The notes: generated by a model from the letters alone, not told the origin. A stretch of DNA of 64,000 nucleotides from Lachnospiraceae bacterium (GCA_910575775.1 CAJTEY010000002.1:235675-299674), one strand, 5' to 3'. Numbered from the stretch's first letter, positions 1 to 9,456 are shown. Program-made: numbers and translations.

Positions 1-299
1 AGAACCTGTACCACCACATCATCGGGAATCAGCTTCCTGTCCACGAGCTGGCGCAGGAAATCGAACTCAATCTGGCTGGCGGCCGGGAACCCGATTTCGA
101 TTTCCTTAAAACCGAGTTTAATCAGATAATTAAAAAACTCAATTTTTTCGGACACGATCATAGGATCAATCAGAGCCTGATTGCCGTCGCGCAGATCCAC
201 GCTGCACCAGACAGGGGCTTTCTCAATCTGCTTGTCAGCCCACTCCCTCTCGGGGTAATCCACCACCGGGTTTCTGCGGTATCTCTTATAATTTAACAT
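1..299 (-). CDS. leuA: 2-isopropylmalate synthase, N-terminal part (cut by window edge)
   Basis: The first 99 codons of a minus-strand gene that continues beyond base 1. The visible protein starts MLNYKRYRRNPVVDYPERE and contains WCSVDLRDGNQAL, the N-terminal metal- and substrate-binding signature of the DRE-TIM metallolyase family, followed by a strand reading KLGFKEIEIGFPAASQ. In that family this layout is typical of the long form of LeuA, which condenses acetyl-CoA with 2-oxoisovalerate in the first committed step of leucine synthesis. The ATG at 299-297 is supported by a GGGAGGAG ribosome site about 8 bases upstream. No T-box or leader peptide was recognised in the roughly 170 bases before it. 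Homocitrate or citramalate synthase are less likely given the N-terminal extension. Confidence 0.88.
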   Translation of the reverse strand, partial: MLNYKRYRRNPVVDYPEREWADKQIEKAPVWCSVDLRDGNQALIDPMIVSEKIEFFNYLIKLGFKEIEIGFPAASQIEFDFLRQLVDRKLIPDDVVVQV

Positions 300-404
300 G
301 ACTGCAACTCCTCCCTTTCCATGTTGTCTTTTATACACAGTGTAGCTCGATTCCGCTTCGCTCCATCTCGCTCACGGGCTTTCGCCCTATGCATCCGCAA
401 TCCG

Positions 405-433
405 AAAAAGCCGTCAGCAAGCTGCCGCTTTTT
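405..433. other. imperfect stem-loop in GC-rich intergenic element
   Basis: AAAAAGC-G-CAGC pairs with GCTG-C-GCTTTTT around a two-base loop, giving an almost symmetrical hairpin with A5 and T5 flanks. It lies between leuA and the HPr terminator in a palindrome-rich stretch (about 335-470). It could act as a bidirectional terminator or simply belong to a dispersed intergenic repeat. No gene is seen in 300-470. Confidence 0.35.
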
Positions 434-469
434 CATCTTACGTCTGCGCACTGCTCATTGCTTACGTGC

Positions 470-500
470 AAAAACCCCGCTGCATAAAAATACAGCGGGG
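470..500 (-). terminator. intrinsic terminator of the HPr-like gene
   Basis: A perfect 8-bp stem, CCCCGCTG (475-482) with CAGCGGGG (493-500), has a 10-base loop. On the minus strand it is followed by five T residues (470-474). It lies 17 bases past the HPr stop codon. Confidence 0.85.
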
Positions 501-516
501 TCGTCCGAACGTGACA

Positions 517-780
517 TTATTCTCCAAGACCGCTCTCAATTGCATCCACTAATGCCTTGAGAGCTGCTTCCTCATCTTCACCGTCACACACAAACTCGAT
601 TTCATCGCCACACTTGACACATGCCCCAAGCACGCTAAGGACACTCTTGGCATTCGCTGTATTTTCACGAAATGTAAAGGTTATCAGAGATTTAAACTGC
701 ATCGCTTCCTTACATAGGATGCCTGCCGGTCTTAGATGTAGCCCTGTCGGGTTTTTGATGACTACCTTCTGACTTACCAT
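517..780 (-). CDS. HPr family phosphocarrier protein
   Basis: An 87-residue protein of normal HPr length. The phosphorylation loop reads TGLHLRPA with His15, the residue that accepts phosphate from enzyme I in the sugar phosphotransferase system. The regulatory site reads NAKSVLSVLGA with Ser46, the residue HPr kinase phosphorylates in Gram-positive bacteria for catabolite control. The region around Ser46 differs somewhat from classical PtsH, and no ptsI or PTS permease gene is nearby, so it may be a general HPr or a second HPr-like regulator. The gene has its own promoter and terminator between glmM and leuA. An AGAGGAAAAGG ribosome site precedes the ATG. Confidence 0.9.
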   Translation of the reverse strand: MVSQKVVIKNPTGLHLRPAGILCKEAMQFKSLITFTFRENTANAKSVLSVLGACVKCGDEIEFVCDGEDEEAALKALVDAIESGLGE

Positions 781-811
781 TGCCTTTTCCTCTTTCTTAC
801 ATGATACTATG

Positions 812-841
812 AGTATACCATATTTCTGTATGTTATCTCAA
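812..841 (-). promoter_or_regulatory. sigma-A-type promoter for the HPr-like gene
   Basis: Minus strand: TTGAGA (836-841), an 18-base spacer, and TATACT (812-817). It sits in the short gap between the glmM stop and the HPr start, so HPr is probably transcribed independently of the upstream operon. Confidence 0.6.
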
Positions 842-844
842 GTC

Positions 845-2194
845 CTACAGCATAATATTCTGTATCAGTTCGGCGAGCTTCTTCGCCTCCTCGGTAATAA
901 CCTTCTGGTCTTTCCCCTCAATCATTACCCGGACAAGCGGCTCTGTGCCGGAGGGACGAATCAGTACGCGCCCTTCACCCGCAAACTTTTTGTCCAGAGC
1001 GGCGATTGCTTCCGCAATCTCGGGATAATCCATAAATTTTTCTTTTTTGTGGTTGGGCACCTTCGCACCGACCAACGCCTGGGGCATCACTTCCATAATG
1101 GAGGCCAGCTCCGAAAGAGGCTTGCCCGTTTCCACGATCACCTGTAAAAGGTGCAGCGCACTTAAGAGACCGTCTCCCGTTGTATTCTCATCCAGGAAAA
1201 TCACATGGCCGGATTGCTCGCCGCCAAGGCTTGCGCCGATCTCACGCATCCGCTCCAGCACATAGCGGTCACCCACCTTGGTCTGCTCAATCTTGATCTT
1301 GTTTTTCTCACCCATCAGGAAAAAGCCGAGGTTACTCATTACGGTTGCGACGATGGTGTTCTTATTCAGCTTTCCCTGAGATTTCATATGATTGCCGACA
1401 ATGGCCATAATCTGATCGCCGTCCACAATGTTGCCAAGCTCATCCACCGCCAGCAGTCTGTCTGCGTCTCCGTCAAAGGCAAGGCCGAGCTGTGCCTTTT
1501 CATAGACAACCCGCGCCTGCAGCTCTTCCATATGGGTGGAACCGCAGTTAGCGTTAATGTTTGTACCGTCAGGATTATTGTGAATGGCTACAACCTCAGC
1601 CCCCAGCTCCTTCATGGTCTCCACGGAAGTATAATAGGACGCGCCCTCCGCACAGTCCAGTACAATCTTCATGCCGCGCAGATCCACATTCACGGCTTTC
1701 ATGGCGTGGTTGATATATTCCTCTCTGGCATCCGTGCGGTACTTGATTTTTCCCACACTTGCACCCGTAGGAAATTTGACGCCCTTCATATCGCTCTTAA
1801 TCAGCGCCTCAATCTCATCCTCCAGCGCATCAGGGAGTTTGTATCCGTTTCCATCAAAGAATTTAATACCGTTAAACTCTACGGTATTGTGGGAAGCGGA
1901 GATGACAACGCCCGCATCCACTTTATATTTTCTGGTAAGATATGCCACCGCAGGCGTGGGAACCACACCCACATACACCGCATTCGCTCCTACGGAACAG
2001 ACGCCTGCCATCAAGGCATTCGCCAGCATATCTCCCGATATTCTTGTATCACATCCTACCATGATTGTGGGCTTGTGCTCATTCTCTCTGGTCAGGACAT
2101 AGGCGCCTGCCTGCCCAAGCTGCATCGCCAGAAGGGGCGACAATTCCTCATTTGCAACCCCGCGGACTCCATCTGTACCAAATAATCTGCTCAT
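845..2194 (-). CDS. glmM: phosphoglucosamine mutase
   Basis: A 449-residue, full-length member of the alpha-D-phosphohexomutase family. It interconverts glucosamine-6-phosphate and glucosamine-1-phosphate on the way to UDP-GlcNAc and peptidoglycan. The phosphoserine loop reads [13 protein letters not shown] (Ser101). The metal site is DGDADR at 241-246, the sugar-binding motif is GGEQSGH, and the C-terminal phosphate-binding motif is [12 protein letters not shown]. The N-terminal LFGTDGVRG is typical of GlmM rather than phosphomannomutases. It follows cdaA and cdaR by 34 bases, the conserved Firmicutes cdaA-cdaR-glmM order. In those bacteria GlmM is known to bind and restrain the cyclase. The ATG has a GGAGG site 5 bases upstream. 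Confidence 0.95.
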   Translation of the reverse strand: MSRLFGTDGVRGVANEELSPLLAMQLGQAGAYVLTRENEHKPTIMVGCDTRISGDMLANALMAGVCSVGANAVYVGVVPTPAVAYLTRKYKVDAGVVISASHNTVEFNGIKFFDGNGYKLPDALEDEIEALIKSDMKGVKFPTGASVGKIKYRTDAREEYINHAMKAVNVDLRGMKIVLDCAEGASYYTSVETMKELGAEVVAIHNNPDGTNINANCGSTHMEELQARVVYEKAQLGLAFDGDADRLLAVDELGNIVDGDQIMAIVGNHMKSQGKLNKNTIVATVMSNLGFFLMGEKNKIKIEQTKVGDRYVLERMREIGASLGGEQSGHVIFLDENTTGDGLLSALHLLQVIVETGKPLSELASIMEVMPQALVGAKVPNHKKEKFMDYPEIAEAIAALDKKFAGEGRVLIRPSGTEPLVRVMIEGKDQKVITEEAKKLAELIQNIML

Positions 2195-2228
2195 ACATAC
2201 CTCCGTCTATCGTTTTTTGAAGTCATTC

Positions 2229-3506
2229 TTACTCTGATATAATGTGCACCCGTACTTCCGTAACGCCCGTCTGTTCGAGATTTCGTCCCTCTACAGAAGC
2301 GTTTACGGGCATCCAATAGCTTCCCTCTGTAAACTCTTCCATATCCTCATCAGCCATCCACGTTTCCAAGTCCACCACAGCCGTCACTTCCTCTGCCGTC
2401 ACTTCATTTAATACTGCAAACAATCCCTTGAAAGTAACACTGCACTCATTTGCCGGCTCTGTGATAACGGCCCTGTAACCTTCGGGAAGACCATCAAAGC
2501 GGATTCGTTCCACAGGAATCCGCACAGCGCGCTCACGCTCTGCCTCAATCTTTGCCGTGGCATTGACCCTGCCTACAAAATTATCCTCCACCAGCGCCAC
2601 GCCGTCGGGCAGATACTGGGTGATATCCACAAGCACGGTCACATCCTCAGACGCATCAGTCACATCGAGTACACCTGCAGGAATGACAACCGCCTCCACA
2701 TTTTCCAATAGCTTCGATTTGCCCGCCACCATAACTGACCCTTTGCTGAAGGTTACCTCGCCGGTAAATTGAAAACCGTCCCCGGGCGTTCCAGTCACCT
2801 CACAGGTGAGAGGCAGTACCTTGCGTTCCAGAATTTCTACGCTGACACGCACCTTTGAAATGCTTTTTTCGATATTTTCCGCAATGATTTCCTTTCCGTT
2901 CTCATCATAAAGGCGTACTTCGGAATCCGTACTGATATCGTTTGAAAACCCGGAAATATCGACTTCCGCCTGCGCCTTGCTGACTTGTGAGATAATGGAC
3001 TGTGGACCGGAAATGCGGATCAGGTTCTGATCCGTGGTGACTTTTCCAACCACATATCCTTCACGGACTTCTCCCGTAGTAATGGATTTTACCGGAAGGG
3101 ATCTGTCCCGTTTTTCCTCAATGCTAAGGCGCACACTGTCGATGTTGCCGCGTATGCTGTCCAGTTTGTCGCTGTATTTATTTGTAGAAAGCTTGATCGC
3201 CACGGTATCTACGCTGGTCAGGTCGTTGACATCCGCCACTGCCACGATATTGCTCTTGTCCAGAGAATCAATAATGGATCGCGGCGCGGAAATCGTGACC
3301 ACGTCAATCATATCCGTGCCGTCCAGCACCTCGTAAACCTGCCCTCTTTCGGTTATCAAATTCGCGTTTTTGATAGTAACCGGCACATCCGTCACGCGAT
3401 AGGTGCTTATGGGATCATTTATATTCGTAACGACCAGCCAGAGAACTGCCGCGCTGAGAAAGGAGGCGATTTTTAAGCCCCAGTTCCGGGTAAGCTTATT
3501 CTTCAT
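2229..3506 (-). CDS. cdaR: YbbR-domain regulator of diadenylate cyclase
   Basis: A 425-residue protein with a short basic N-terminus and one membrane segment (about residues 12-28, SFLSAAVLWLVVTNI). It continues as a long extracellular region of repeated YbbR domains, visible as recurring beta-rich units with RI-GPQSII- and VTISAPRSIID-type turns. Proteins of this form regulate the membrane diadenylate cyclase CdaA from outside the cell. The gene begins inside the end of cdaA (11-base overlap), which indicates translational coupling, and glmM follows. An AGGGG ribosome site lies before the ATG. The role is assigned from domain form and gene order. Confidence 0.9.
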   Translation of the reverse strand: MKNKLTRNWGLKIASFLSAAVLWLVVTNINDPISTYRVTDVPVTIKNANLITERGQVYEVLDGTDMIDVVTISAPRSIIDSLDKSNIVAVADVNDLTSVDTVAIKLSTNKYSDKLDSIRGNIDSVRLSIEEKRDRSLPVKSITTGEVREGYVVGKVTTDQNLIRISGPQSIISQVSKAQAEVDISGFSNDISTDSEVRLYDENGKEIIAENIEKSISKVRVSVEILERKVLPLTCEVTGTPGDGFQFTGEVTFSKGSVMVAGKSKLLENVEAVVIPAGVLDVTDASEDVTVLVDITQYLPDGVALVEDNFVGRVNATAKIEAERERAVRIPVERIRFDGLPEGYRAVITEPANECSVTFKGLFAVLNEVTAEEVTAVVDLETWMADEDMEEFTEGSYWMPVNASVEGRNLEQTGVTEVRVHIISE

Positions 3507-4377
3507 TCTTAGCCCCTGCCTTTCCTATGCTCTTGCCCTTAAAAAGCTTGCGCTTCTTCTCCTCCATCGGTTTATCCTGAATTTCTAAAAGTCTTTCCTT
3601 TAATCTCCCGGCATCCAGACTTCGTTCAAGCGCACCGCCATAAGCAACGCTGATCTTGCCTGTCTCCTCGGACACGATCACCGTCAGGGAGTCCGTGACC
3701 TCAGAAATACCCACACCCGCCCGGTGCCTGGTTCCCAGATCCTTACTGAGAGCCATGTTGTCTGACAACGGCAGATAGCATGTGGCGGACACGATTCTGT
3801 TCCCTCTTACAATGACTGCGCCGTCATGGAGGGGAGTATTGTGCTCAAAAATATTGATAAGGAGCTGACTGGAAATAATACCGTCCACGTCGATACCTGT
3901 TCTTTCATATTCCTTGAGGGACTGCTCATGCTCAATGACAATGAGCGCGCCCGTCTTCACCTTTCCCATCTCCACGGAAGCCTTTACGATCTCATTCACC
4001 GTACGGTCGGAAAACCGTCCCGTCTCCCGCTTGTTGGAATCCAGAAAAGAGGCGACGAAATTTTTCCGCCCCAGCTCCTCCAGCGCAGAACGAAGCTCCG
4101 GCTGCAGGACTACTACGAATGCCGTAGCGGCAATACTGATAATATTGGGAACGATCCAGAGAATCGTGTTCATCTTACAGAGGGCGGCAATCACGATAAA
4201 CACCATAATTACAATAACACCCTTTAAGAGCGCCCAGGCCCTCGTATTTTTGATCCATACGAGAATATGGTAAGCCACAAAAGTCAGAATGGCAATTTCC
4301 GCCACATCGTTCCAATGCATCGTAGGCATGTGCAGTCTCGCGAGATAGACGCCAATCCAGCTATTCAGTTGTTCCAT
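3496..4377 (-). CDS. cdaA: diadenylate cyclase (cyclic di-AMP synthase)
   Basis: A 293-residue protein with three N-terminal membrane segments (about 27-45, 51-67 and 71-90) and a DisA-N domain. The two catalytic signatures are present: LHDGAVIVRGNRI (DGA at about 185) and GTRHRAGVGISE (RHR at about 217). It joins two ATP molecules into c-di-AMP, an essential signal for turgor, potassium and cell-wall control. The chosen ATG begins MEQLNSWIGVYLARL and has an AGGTG/GGAG site upstream. Longer starts at 4404 (ATG) or 4410 (TTG) are in frame but lack a ribosome site. It is followed by cdaR and glmM. Confidence 0.95.
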   Translation of the reverse strand: MEQLNSWIGVYLARLHMPTMHWNDVAEIAILTFVAYHILVWIKNTRAWALLKGVIVIMVFIVIAALCKMNTILWIVPNIISIAATAFVVVLQPELRSALEELGRKNFVASFLDSNKRETGRFSDRTVNEIVKASVEMGKVKTGALIVIEHEQSLKEYERTGIDVDGIISSQLLINIFEHNTPLHDGAVIVRGNRIVSATCYLPLSDNMALSKDLGTRHRAGVGISEVTDSLTVIVSEETGKISVAYGGALERSLDAGRLKERLLEIQDKPMEEKKRKLFKGKSIGKAGAKNEE

Positions 4378-4461
4378 CTCTCCATCACCTGCCTTCTGTG
4401 TCATTTTCAAAGCTGCCGGACGAGTCTGCGGCTCTCTTATCCGGGCAGTCAGCAGCCCGGT

Positions 4462-5430
4462 TTATGAATGGTGTGTCGGTCTGGTACTTCTTCCGGTACC
4501 GCTTCGCGTAGAGCTGATCTGCTTCACCTTTTTATCTGGTTTTGCCACGGTGACCTTCGGCACAGCCTTAACATAATAATAATACTCATCGTCCTCAAAC
4601 TGAACCTTTTCTGTTCGACTGTAATCTACATAAAACACAAAAAACTGCAGCACAAGCGCAAGCAGGAAGGAGATAACCGTCCCCAAAATCACACTGATCA
4701 GAGGCTGGTTTATCTCAAAAATCAAGTCTCCCACCAGAAGCACCATGATGTTCACCACCGCACCGGCCGTCATGGCAATCGTCCACGCGTAGTCAATGCT
4801 CAGACGCCGCAGAAGATAAACGACAATCACTGTCATGGCAAAAGCCGCAATCGTCACAACCATCTCCCGGTTTTTCATCAGTCCGTCAATAATAAACTTA
4901 AACTTGGCCGCTGTCTCCTCATCCGCCATGGCTGCAATTACTGTCGCATTCTGCGTTACATAATGGATCATGTAGTAGACCATCACACCGCAGGCAACGG
5001 AGACAGCCGATGTGGGCGCGCCTACCAGTCCCATGGATATGGGAATTACATAAGGTATGCGCAAAAGGAAGCAAAGCGGCAGAAGCACCACAACAACTGT
5101 ATCCTTCGGTGAAAACCGCAGATACAGCAAAAAGAGCAGAAGAAAACCCGCACCGATTACCGCAGCGCATTCCATGCTAAAGGTGTAGAGATGCAGAAGC
5201 ACGAAAACAGCACTCATCAGAACAATAAAGTTCATCGGCATGAAAGAGCACATAAGCGCCACAATCAGCACCACTGTCATTCTGTCAATCGTCTCCATAT
5301 AACCCAGTCTGGAATTGATCAGCACAAGGGTTATCAGCGCCAGAAGAAACTTCAGGAGCGGCGTGATATACACCTCGTATTTGCTGTATATGGTCATAAG
5401 TACCTGTTTTGCAACCAGTAAAGTAGTCAT
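4462..5430 (-). CDS. multi-spanning membrane protein of unknown function
   Basis: A 322-residue protein with about eight or nine hydrophobic helices (roughly residues 23-280). A cytoplasm-like tail of about 40 residues follows, rich in Lys, Ser, Thr and Arg, after an acidic-aromatic patch EDDEYYYYVKA. A loop of about 35 polar residues (about 160-190, containing MADEETAAKFKF) separates the fifth to sixth helices from the last block. I do not recognise the family. The gene is in the same direction as, and 85 bases upstream of, cdaA. It also follows a small two-helix membrane protein, so a link to cell-envelope or c-di-AMP physiology is possible but is inferred from position only. Confidence 0.75.
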   Translation of the reverse strand: MTTLLVAKQVLMTIYSKYEVYITPLLKFLLALITLVLINSRLGYMETIDRMTVVLIVALMCSFMPMNFIVLMSAVFVLLHLYTFSMECAAVIGAGFLLLFLLYLRFSPKDTVVVVLLPLCFLLRIPYVIPISMGLVGAPTSAVSVACGVMVYYMIHYVTQNATVIAAMADEETAAKFKFIIDGLMKNREMVVTIAAFAMTVIVVYLLRRLSIDYAWTIAMTAGAVVNIMVLLVGDLIFEINQPLISVILGTVISFLLALVLQFFVFYVDYSRTEKVQFEDDEYYYYVKAVPKVTVAKPDKKVKQISSTRSGTGRSTRPTHHS

Positions 5431-5480
5431 TGTAAATTAGTCCCTTTATCCGTTCTTGTAACTGTTCCATATCTGCACAG

Positions 5481-5879
5481 TTACCCGTTCCTCTCATTTT
5501 TGTACATGGCTGAGAGCTTGTGCAGATTCATATAGTATGCACGCAGACTCTTGCTCGCCCTGCTGTATCTGACCGCATATATCCCATAAGAGATGAGTGC
5601 GTACGCCCCCACCGTCCCCAGATACAAGAAAAGAACATTCTTGGCAAATTCCAGGAGATCCATCTTATAAATCTCCGTCATAAATATTTCAAAATCATAA
5701 AAAATGTACATGGCAAAAACCACTACAAATGCGATGGTTGCACTTATAATGGATTTAAGCACCTGCCAGCCTATATAGTCGTTCCGAAAATAACTGCCGA
5801 TAGCCAGACATTTTTTCCCCTCATGGGCTTCGTAAGACGCCATCTTTGTCATCAGAACGACTCTCTCTTCATTTAACAT
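5481..5879 (-). CDS. small two-helix membrane protein of unknown function
   Basis: A 132-residue protein starting MLNEERVVLMTKMASYEAHE, with two predicted membrane helices (about residues 44-66 and 82-104) joined by a short acidic loop and followed by a basic, tyrosine-rich C-terminus. The ATG at 5879 is chosen because GGAG lies 6 bases upstream; a TTG four codons earlier is less likely. It has the same strand and close spacing as yvyF upstream (28 bases) and the nine-helix protein downstream (50 bases), so all three are probably co-transcribed. No family recognised. Confidence 0.72.
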   Translation of the reverse strand: MLNEERVVLMTKMASYEAHEGKKCLAIGSYFRNDYIGWQVLKSIISATIAFVVVFAMYIFYDFEIFMTEIYKMDLLEFAKNVLFLYLGTVGAYALISYGIYAVRYSRASKSLRAYYMNLHKLSAMYKNERNG

Positions 5880-5906
5880 ACCTGTCTCCAATTTTCAGTC
5901 AAAATA

Positions 5907-6314
5907 TCAGTTCAGGAAACGCATCTTGGGATTTTCCTTGGTATCCTTTTTCTTCTGCACCTTGATCGGTTCAGGTTTTTTGATGCTGGCGCCCAGCTCG
6001 TTGGCCATACTGTTTTTGCACTTACCGCAGAAACGCCCGGATAAAATAGCCGCGCCGCAGTTCTCACAGGAAAGTGTAACCCCCGACTCCGCAGAAAGTT
6101 CCAGCCGCTCTTCCCGGAGCCACTGATGAATCTGGTTCGTGGAAACGTCACAGGCTTCCGCTACCTGCTGGATGCCGGCATGCCCATTGTCCTGAATGTA
6201 CTTCTTTACTTCCTGAAACTTCTCCTCCAGTTTCTCGCGGCATGCCATACAAATCGGCGGTCCGGAGACATAATTAAAAAGATTTCCGCACTTTCTACAA
6301 TTCCTTACGTTCAT
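5907..6314 (-). CDS. YvyF-type flagellar operon protein (zinc-ribbon, HTH-like)
   Basis: A 135-residue protein. The N-terminal half carries RKCGNLFNYVSGPPICMACR, a two-CxxC zinc ribbon. The middle reads VAEACDVSTNQIHQWLREERLE, a MerR-like helix-turn-helix. The next segment has a second ribbon, SCENCGAAI with FCGKCK. This matches the YvyF family, which in Bacillus subtilis lies between comFC and flgM. Here it likewise follows a comF gene by 29 bases, which supports the call. Its biochemical role is not established; in that family it is usually listed as a flagellar-locus regulator. The ATG has GGGAGG 6 bases upstream. Confidence 0.8.
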   Translation of the reverse strand: MNVRNCRKCGNLFNYVSGPPICMACREKLEEKFQEVKKYIQDNGHAGIQQVAEACDVSTNQIHQWLREERLELSAESGVTLSCENCGAAILSGRFCGKCKNSMANELGASIKKPEPIKVQKKKDTKENPKMRFLN

Positions 6315-6343
6315 ATCTTACCTCCCTGAGATATATTTTCCCG

Positions 6344-7099
6344 TCATACCCCGCTGCCGATAGCCAGAGATATGAAATAAATTCGTTCTACACCCGCTTT
6401 CTTAAACTCGCGGCACACGGCATCTATGGTACTGCCCGTCGTGTAGATGTCATCCACAATGATAATTATATTTAATTCTACATCATTATAACGCATTTTG
6501 AAAGCCTTTTTCAAATTATTTTGCCTTTCGGCGGCTGACAGTTCTTTCATGGGCACGGTTTTCTTTGTTCTTTCTATCAAATCAGAGCGCACAGGGATGC
6601 CCGTGCACGCGGAAAGTTCCTCCGCGAGCACCTGCGCCTGATTATATCCGCGTTTTTTCAACCTGCTCTTGTGAAGTGGCACAGGCACCAGTGCGTCTGC
6701 CTTGCAGGAAGCAATAAAAGCTCCTAAATGATCCGCCATACAGGAGGCATAACAGGCGGCATACTCCCGTCTGCCGCGATACTTGAAACGGGCGATCGAT
6801 GCGGAAATACTCCGATAGGAGAAAAGCGCCCGGCCGCTGTCGAACAGATGCGGATGAGCGGTACAGTCGGCACAGTATTCTTTTTCACTGTTTCCGATAT
6901 GCTTGCCGCATTTTAAGCAGTACGGCGGTTCAATGTAGGAAAGCTTTGATGTACACTCGCTGCATACAAGCGCATGCCATGGTTTGACGGGTTCGTCACA
7001 GACAGGGCATCGACGGGGAAACAGAAGCGTGATGACTGTGTCTGCCGTCGCACGCAGACAAGCCTTCACATCAATACGCGAAGTGAGATATGTGTTCAT
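6344..7099 (-). CDS. comFC: ComF family phosphoribosyltransferase-like protein
   Basis: About 251 residues from the chosen ATG. An N-terminal four-cysteine zinc finger (CPVCDEP, CSEC, CLKCGK, CADC) is followed by a type I phosphoribosyltransferase fold. The PRPP loop reads IIIIVDDIYTTGSTIDAV, and PVPLHKSRLKKRGYNQA is the conserved ComF motif. In naturally competent bacteria ComFC acts with the ComFA helicase in DNA uptake; its enzymatic substrate is unknown. The start at 7099 has an AAAGGA site upstream. An in-frame ATG at 7171 would overlap the recD2 stop codon and read through a GGGCAGGC/GCCTGCCC hairpin (about 7123-7142), so it is less likely. Confidence 0.85.
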   Translation of the reverse strand: MNTYLTSRIDVKACLRATADTVITLLFPRRCPVCDEPVKPWHALVCSECTSKLSYIEPPYCLKCGKHIGNSEKEYCADCTAHPHLFDSGRALFSYRSISASIARFKYRGRREYAACYASCMADHLGAFIASCKADALVPVPLHKSRLKKRGYNQAQVLAEELSACTGIPVRSDLIERTKKTVPMKELSAAERQNNLKKAFKMRYNDVELNIIIIVDDIYTTGSTIDAVCREFKKAGVERIYFISLAIGSGV

Positions 7100-7170
7100 A
7101 GACGTGTCCTTTCCGATGTGAATGGGCAGGCTTTTGCCTGCCCGGATCCGGCCGCAAAGCCGTTGTGACA

Positions 7171-9426
7171 TTAGTTCTCGATCTGTATCGAGCGGATCTG
7201 ATCAAGGAATCCGGTGTATCGGTGGTTTTCCCGGTTATTTTCTACCATTTCCGACAGGGTAGCGCGACTGCCCAGAATGGTGACGCACGCCTTCGCGCGG
7301 GTGATCCCTGTATAGAGGAGGTTTCGGTTAAAAAGCATATGGGGACCCGTCAGAAGCGGCATAATCACGGCAGGGTATTCACTGCCCTGGGATTTATGTA
7401 TGGTGACCGCATAGGCCAGCTCTATTTCGTCAAGTCCCGAGTAGGGGTAAGTAACCCGCCTGTGTTCATCAAATTCCACCACCACTTCACGCGCATACTC
7501 GTCAATCGTGCGGATCACGCCGATATCCCCGTTAAAAATTCCCATTCCCTGATCAATCGGAATGTTGTAGCGGCTCACAACTTCCCACGCAAGCTGGTAA
7601 TTATTCTTGATCTGCATCACCTTGTCACCTTCTCTAAAAAGGGTGTCGCCGGACTGGCACTCACGCTTTTTGTCGTCCGGGGGATTCAGATATCTCTGCA
7701 GAATGCCGTTTAGCGTCTCCACACCCAGCTTCCCCTTCCGCATAGGCGTGAGCACCTGAATATCATAGGGCGTCGCGTCCACATAGCGTGGCAGTTTTTC
7801 CAGAATCAGTTGAATCATATGTTTGTATATGACATTTGTATCGTTTCTTTCCAGAAAGAAAAAATCTCTACTTTTATTGTCCAGAACCGGATCCTCCCCG
7901 GCATGGATTCTGTGGGCATTCAGGACGATATCGCTCTCTTTTGCCTGCCGGAAAATCTTTTCAAGCGCTACGGTCTGAAATGCGCCGCTTTTGATGAGAT
8001 CAGAGAGCACCTGTCCCGGCCCGACGGATGGCAGCTGGTTCACATCCCCCACCATAATCAGACGGGTTCCCACGGAAACTGCTTTTAAAAGCGACTGAAA
8101 GAGAAAAATATCCACCATGGACATTTCGTCCACAATGATCACATCCGCCTCCAGCGGATTTTCTTCGTTGCGCTCAAAGCGCGCGGCCTTCCCCTCCAGA
8201 GCAGCCGCCCCGGAAAGTTCCAGAAGCCGGTGGATTGTGCGGGATTCATAACCCGTCGCCTCGGTCATTCGCTTGGCTGCCCGGCCCGTGGGAGCCGCCA
8301 GACTGATATCCATGCCCTGGGAGAGAAAGTAGCGGATGATCGCATTGATGGTGGTAGTCTTGCCCGTGCCCGGGCCGCCCGAAAGGATGAACACACCGTT
8401 TCTGATGCTCTCCAGAACGGAACGTTTCTGCAGGCTGTCAAGAACAATGCCAAGATCCGCCTCCACCTGATCTATTTTTTGCAGCAGCGCCTCCTCCTCG
8501 GCAGGAAGAAGTTCTTCCGATATATTCAAATCATGCAGCATCCGCGCGCAATTTAATTCGGCATAATAGAAGGTGCTTGCATATACCCTGCATTCCCGCG
8601 AAGGCTCGATACTGTCCGCAACAGGAACATATTTGATTACCAGCTTTTTATCCATGGCCAGATTCTGGAGCTGCGGTTCCATCAAAGACGGCTGGATTCC
8701 CAGAAGTTCCCCCGCCTCGGCAAGCAGTCTGTCCGCAGGAAGATAACAATGCCCCTCTCCGCCCGCCTGCTGCAGAGTGTAGAGCAGGCCGCTTCTGATG
8801 CGGTAATCCGAGTCTGTGTGAATGCCGATCTTTTCCGCAATCTCATCCGCAATGCGGAAGCCAATGCCCTGAATGTCCTCCGCCAGCCGATAGGGATTTT
8901 CTTTCATAATGCCATAGAGCCCCATCCCATATGCCTCATAAATGCGCAGCGCAAGCGTATTGGAAATACCGTACCCCTGCAGAAAGGTCATGGCGTCCCT
9001 CGCATCCCTCTTCTCGTAAAGGGATGCCGCAATTTCCCGGGCCTTGCGAAGGCTGATTCCTTTTACCTCCGCCAGCCGTTCTGGCTCCTCTTCAATGATA
9101 CGGTAAGTGTCAGCGCCGAATGCTTTGATAATACGCTTCGCAAGCGCCTCCCCCACACCTTTTACCGCGCCGGACGAAAGATACCTCTCCATGCTGATCT
9201 CATCGCTGGGAGGCAGGATTTTATATTGCTCAATTTTGAACTGTTTTCCGTACAACTGGTGTTGGATATATTCGCCCCGGGCCTCAATCATCTCACCTTG
9301 ATCCATGGTTTTAAAAAAACCCACGCAGGTAAGCTCGTCCTCCTGTGTGAGAAGATTTAATACCGTATATCCATTGTCTTTGTTGCGGTAAATAATGTGA
9401 TCAATAAATCCTTTGACTGTTTCCAT
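7171..9426 (-). CDS. recD2: RecD2-type ATP-dependent DNA helicase
   Basis: About 751 residues. The N-terminus has an OB-like segment (GFIDHIIYRNKDNGYTVLN) and helix-hairpin-helix repeats (GAVKGVGEALAKRI, IQGIGFRIADEIA). The SF1B helicase core has Walker A GGPGTGKTTT at about residue 348, motif II VDEMSMVD at about 430, motif III GDVNQLPSVGPG, and the C-terminal motifs AVTIHKSQGSEYP and LYTGITRAK. RecD2 proteins lack RecBC partners and unwind DNA 5' to 3' in repair. The ATG at 9426 (METVKGFID) is preferred over an in-frame ATG 51 bases upstream because family members start there. Upstream is a hairpin separating it from the flagellar genes. Confidence 0.93.
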   Translation of the reverse strand: METVKGFIDHIIYRNKDNGYTVLNLLTQEDELTCVGFFKTMDQGEMIEARGEYIQHQLYGKQFKIEQYKILPPSDEISMERYLSSGAVKGVGEALAKRIIKAFGADTYRIIEEEPERLAEVKGISLRKAREIAASLYEKRDARDAMTFLQGYGISNTLALRIYEAYGMGLYGIMKENPYRLAEDIQGIGFRIADEIAEKIGIHTDSDYRIRSGLLYTLQQAGGEGHCYLPADRLLAEAGELLGIQPSLMEPQLQNLAMDKKLVIKYVPVADSIEPSRECRVYASTFYYAELNCARMLHDLNISEELLPAEEEALLQKIDQVEADLGIVLDSLQKRSVLESIRNGVFILSGGPGTGKTTTINAIIRYFLSQGMDISLAAPTGRAAKRMTEATGYESRTIHRLLELSGAAALEGKAARFERNEENPLEADVIIVDEMSMVDIFLFQSLLKAVSVGTRLIMVGDVNQLPSVGPGQVLSDLIKSGAFQTVALEKIFRQAKESDIVLNAHRIHAGEDPVLDNKSRDFFFLERNDTNVIYKHMIQLILEKLPRYVDATPYDIQVLTPMRKGKLGVETLNGILQRYLNPPDDKKRECQSGDTLFREGDKVMQIKNNYQLAWEVVSRYNIPIDQGMGIFNGDIGVIRTIDEYAREVVVEFDEHRRVTYPYSGLDEIELAYAVTIHKSQGSEYPAVIMPLLTGPHMLFNRNLLYTGITRAKACVTILGSRATLSEMVENNRENHRYTGFLDQIRSIQIEN

Positions 9427-9456
9427 AGAATACCTGTGTGATATAGAATAGCAATC

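Noticed and set aside
300..470. T-box or leucine leader before leuA
   Set aside because: No T-box sequence, specifier-like stem or Leu-rich leader peptide was found; the region is a palindromic intergenic repeat.
1205..2185. 326-codon plus-strand open frame opposite glmM
   Set aside because: Antisense shadow of glmM; no ribosome site and no protein family resemblance.
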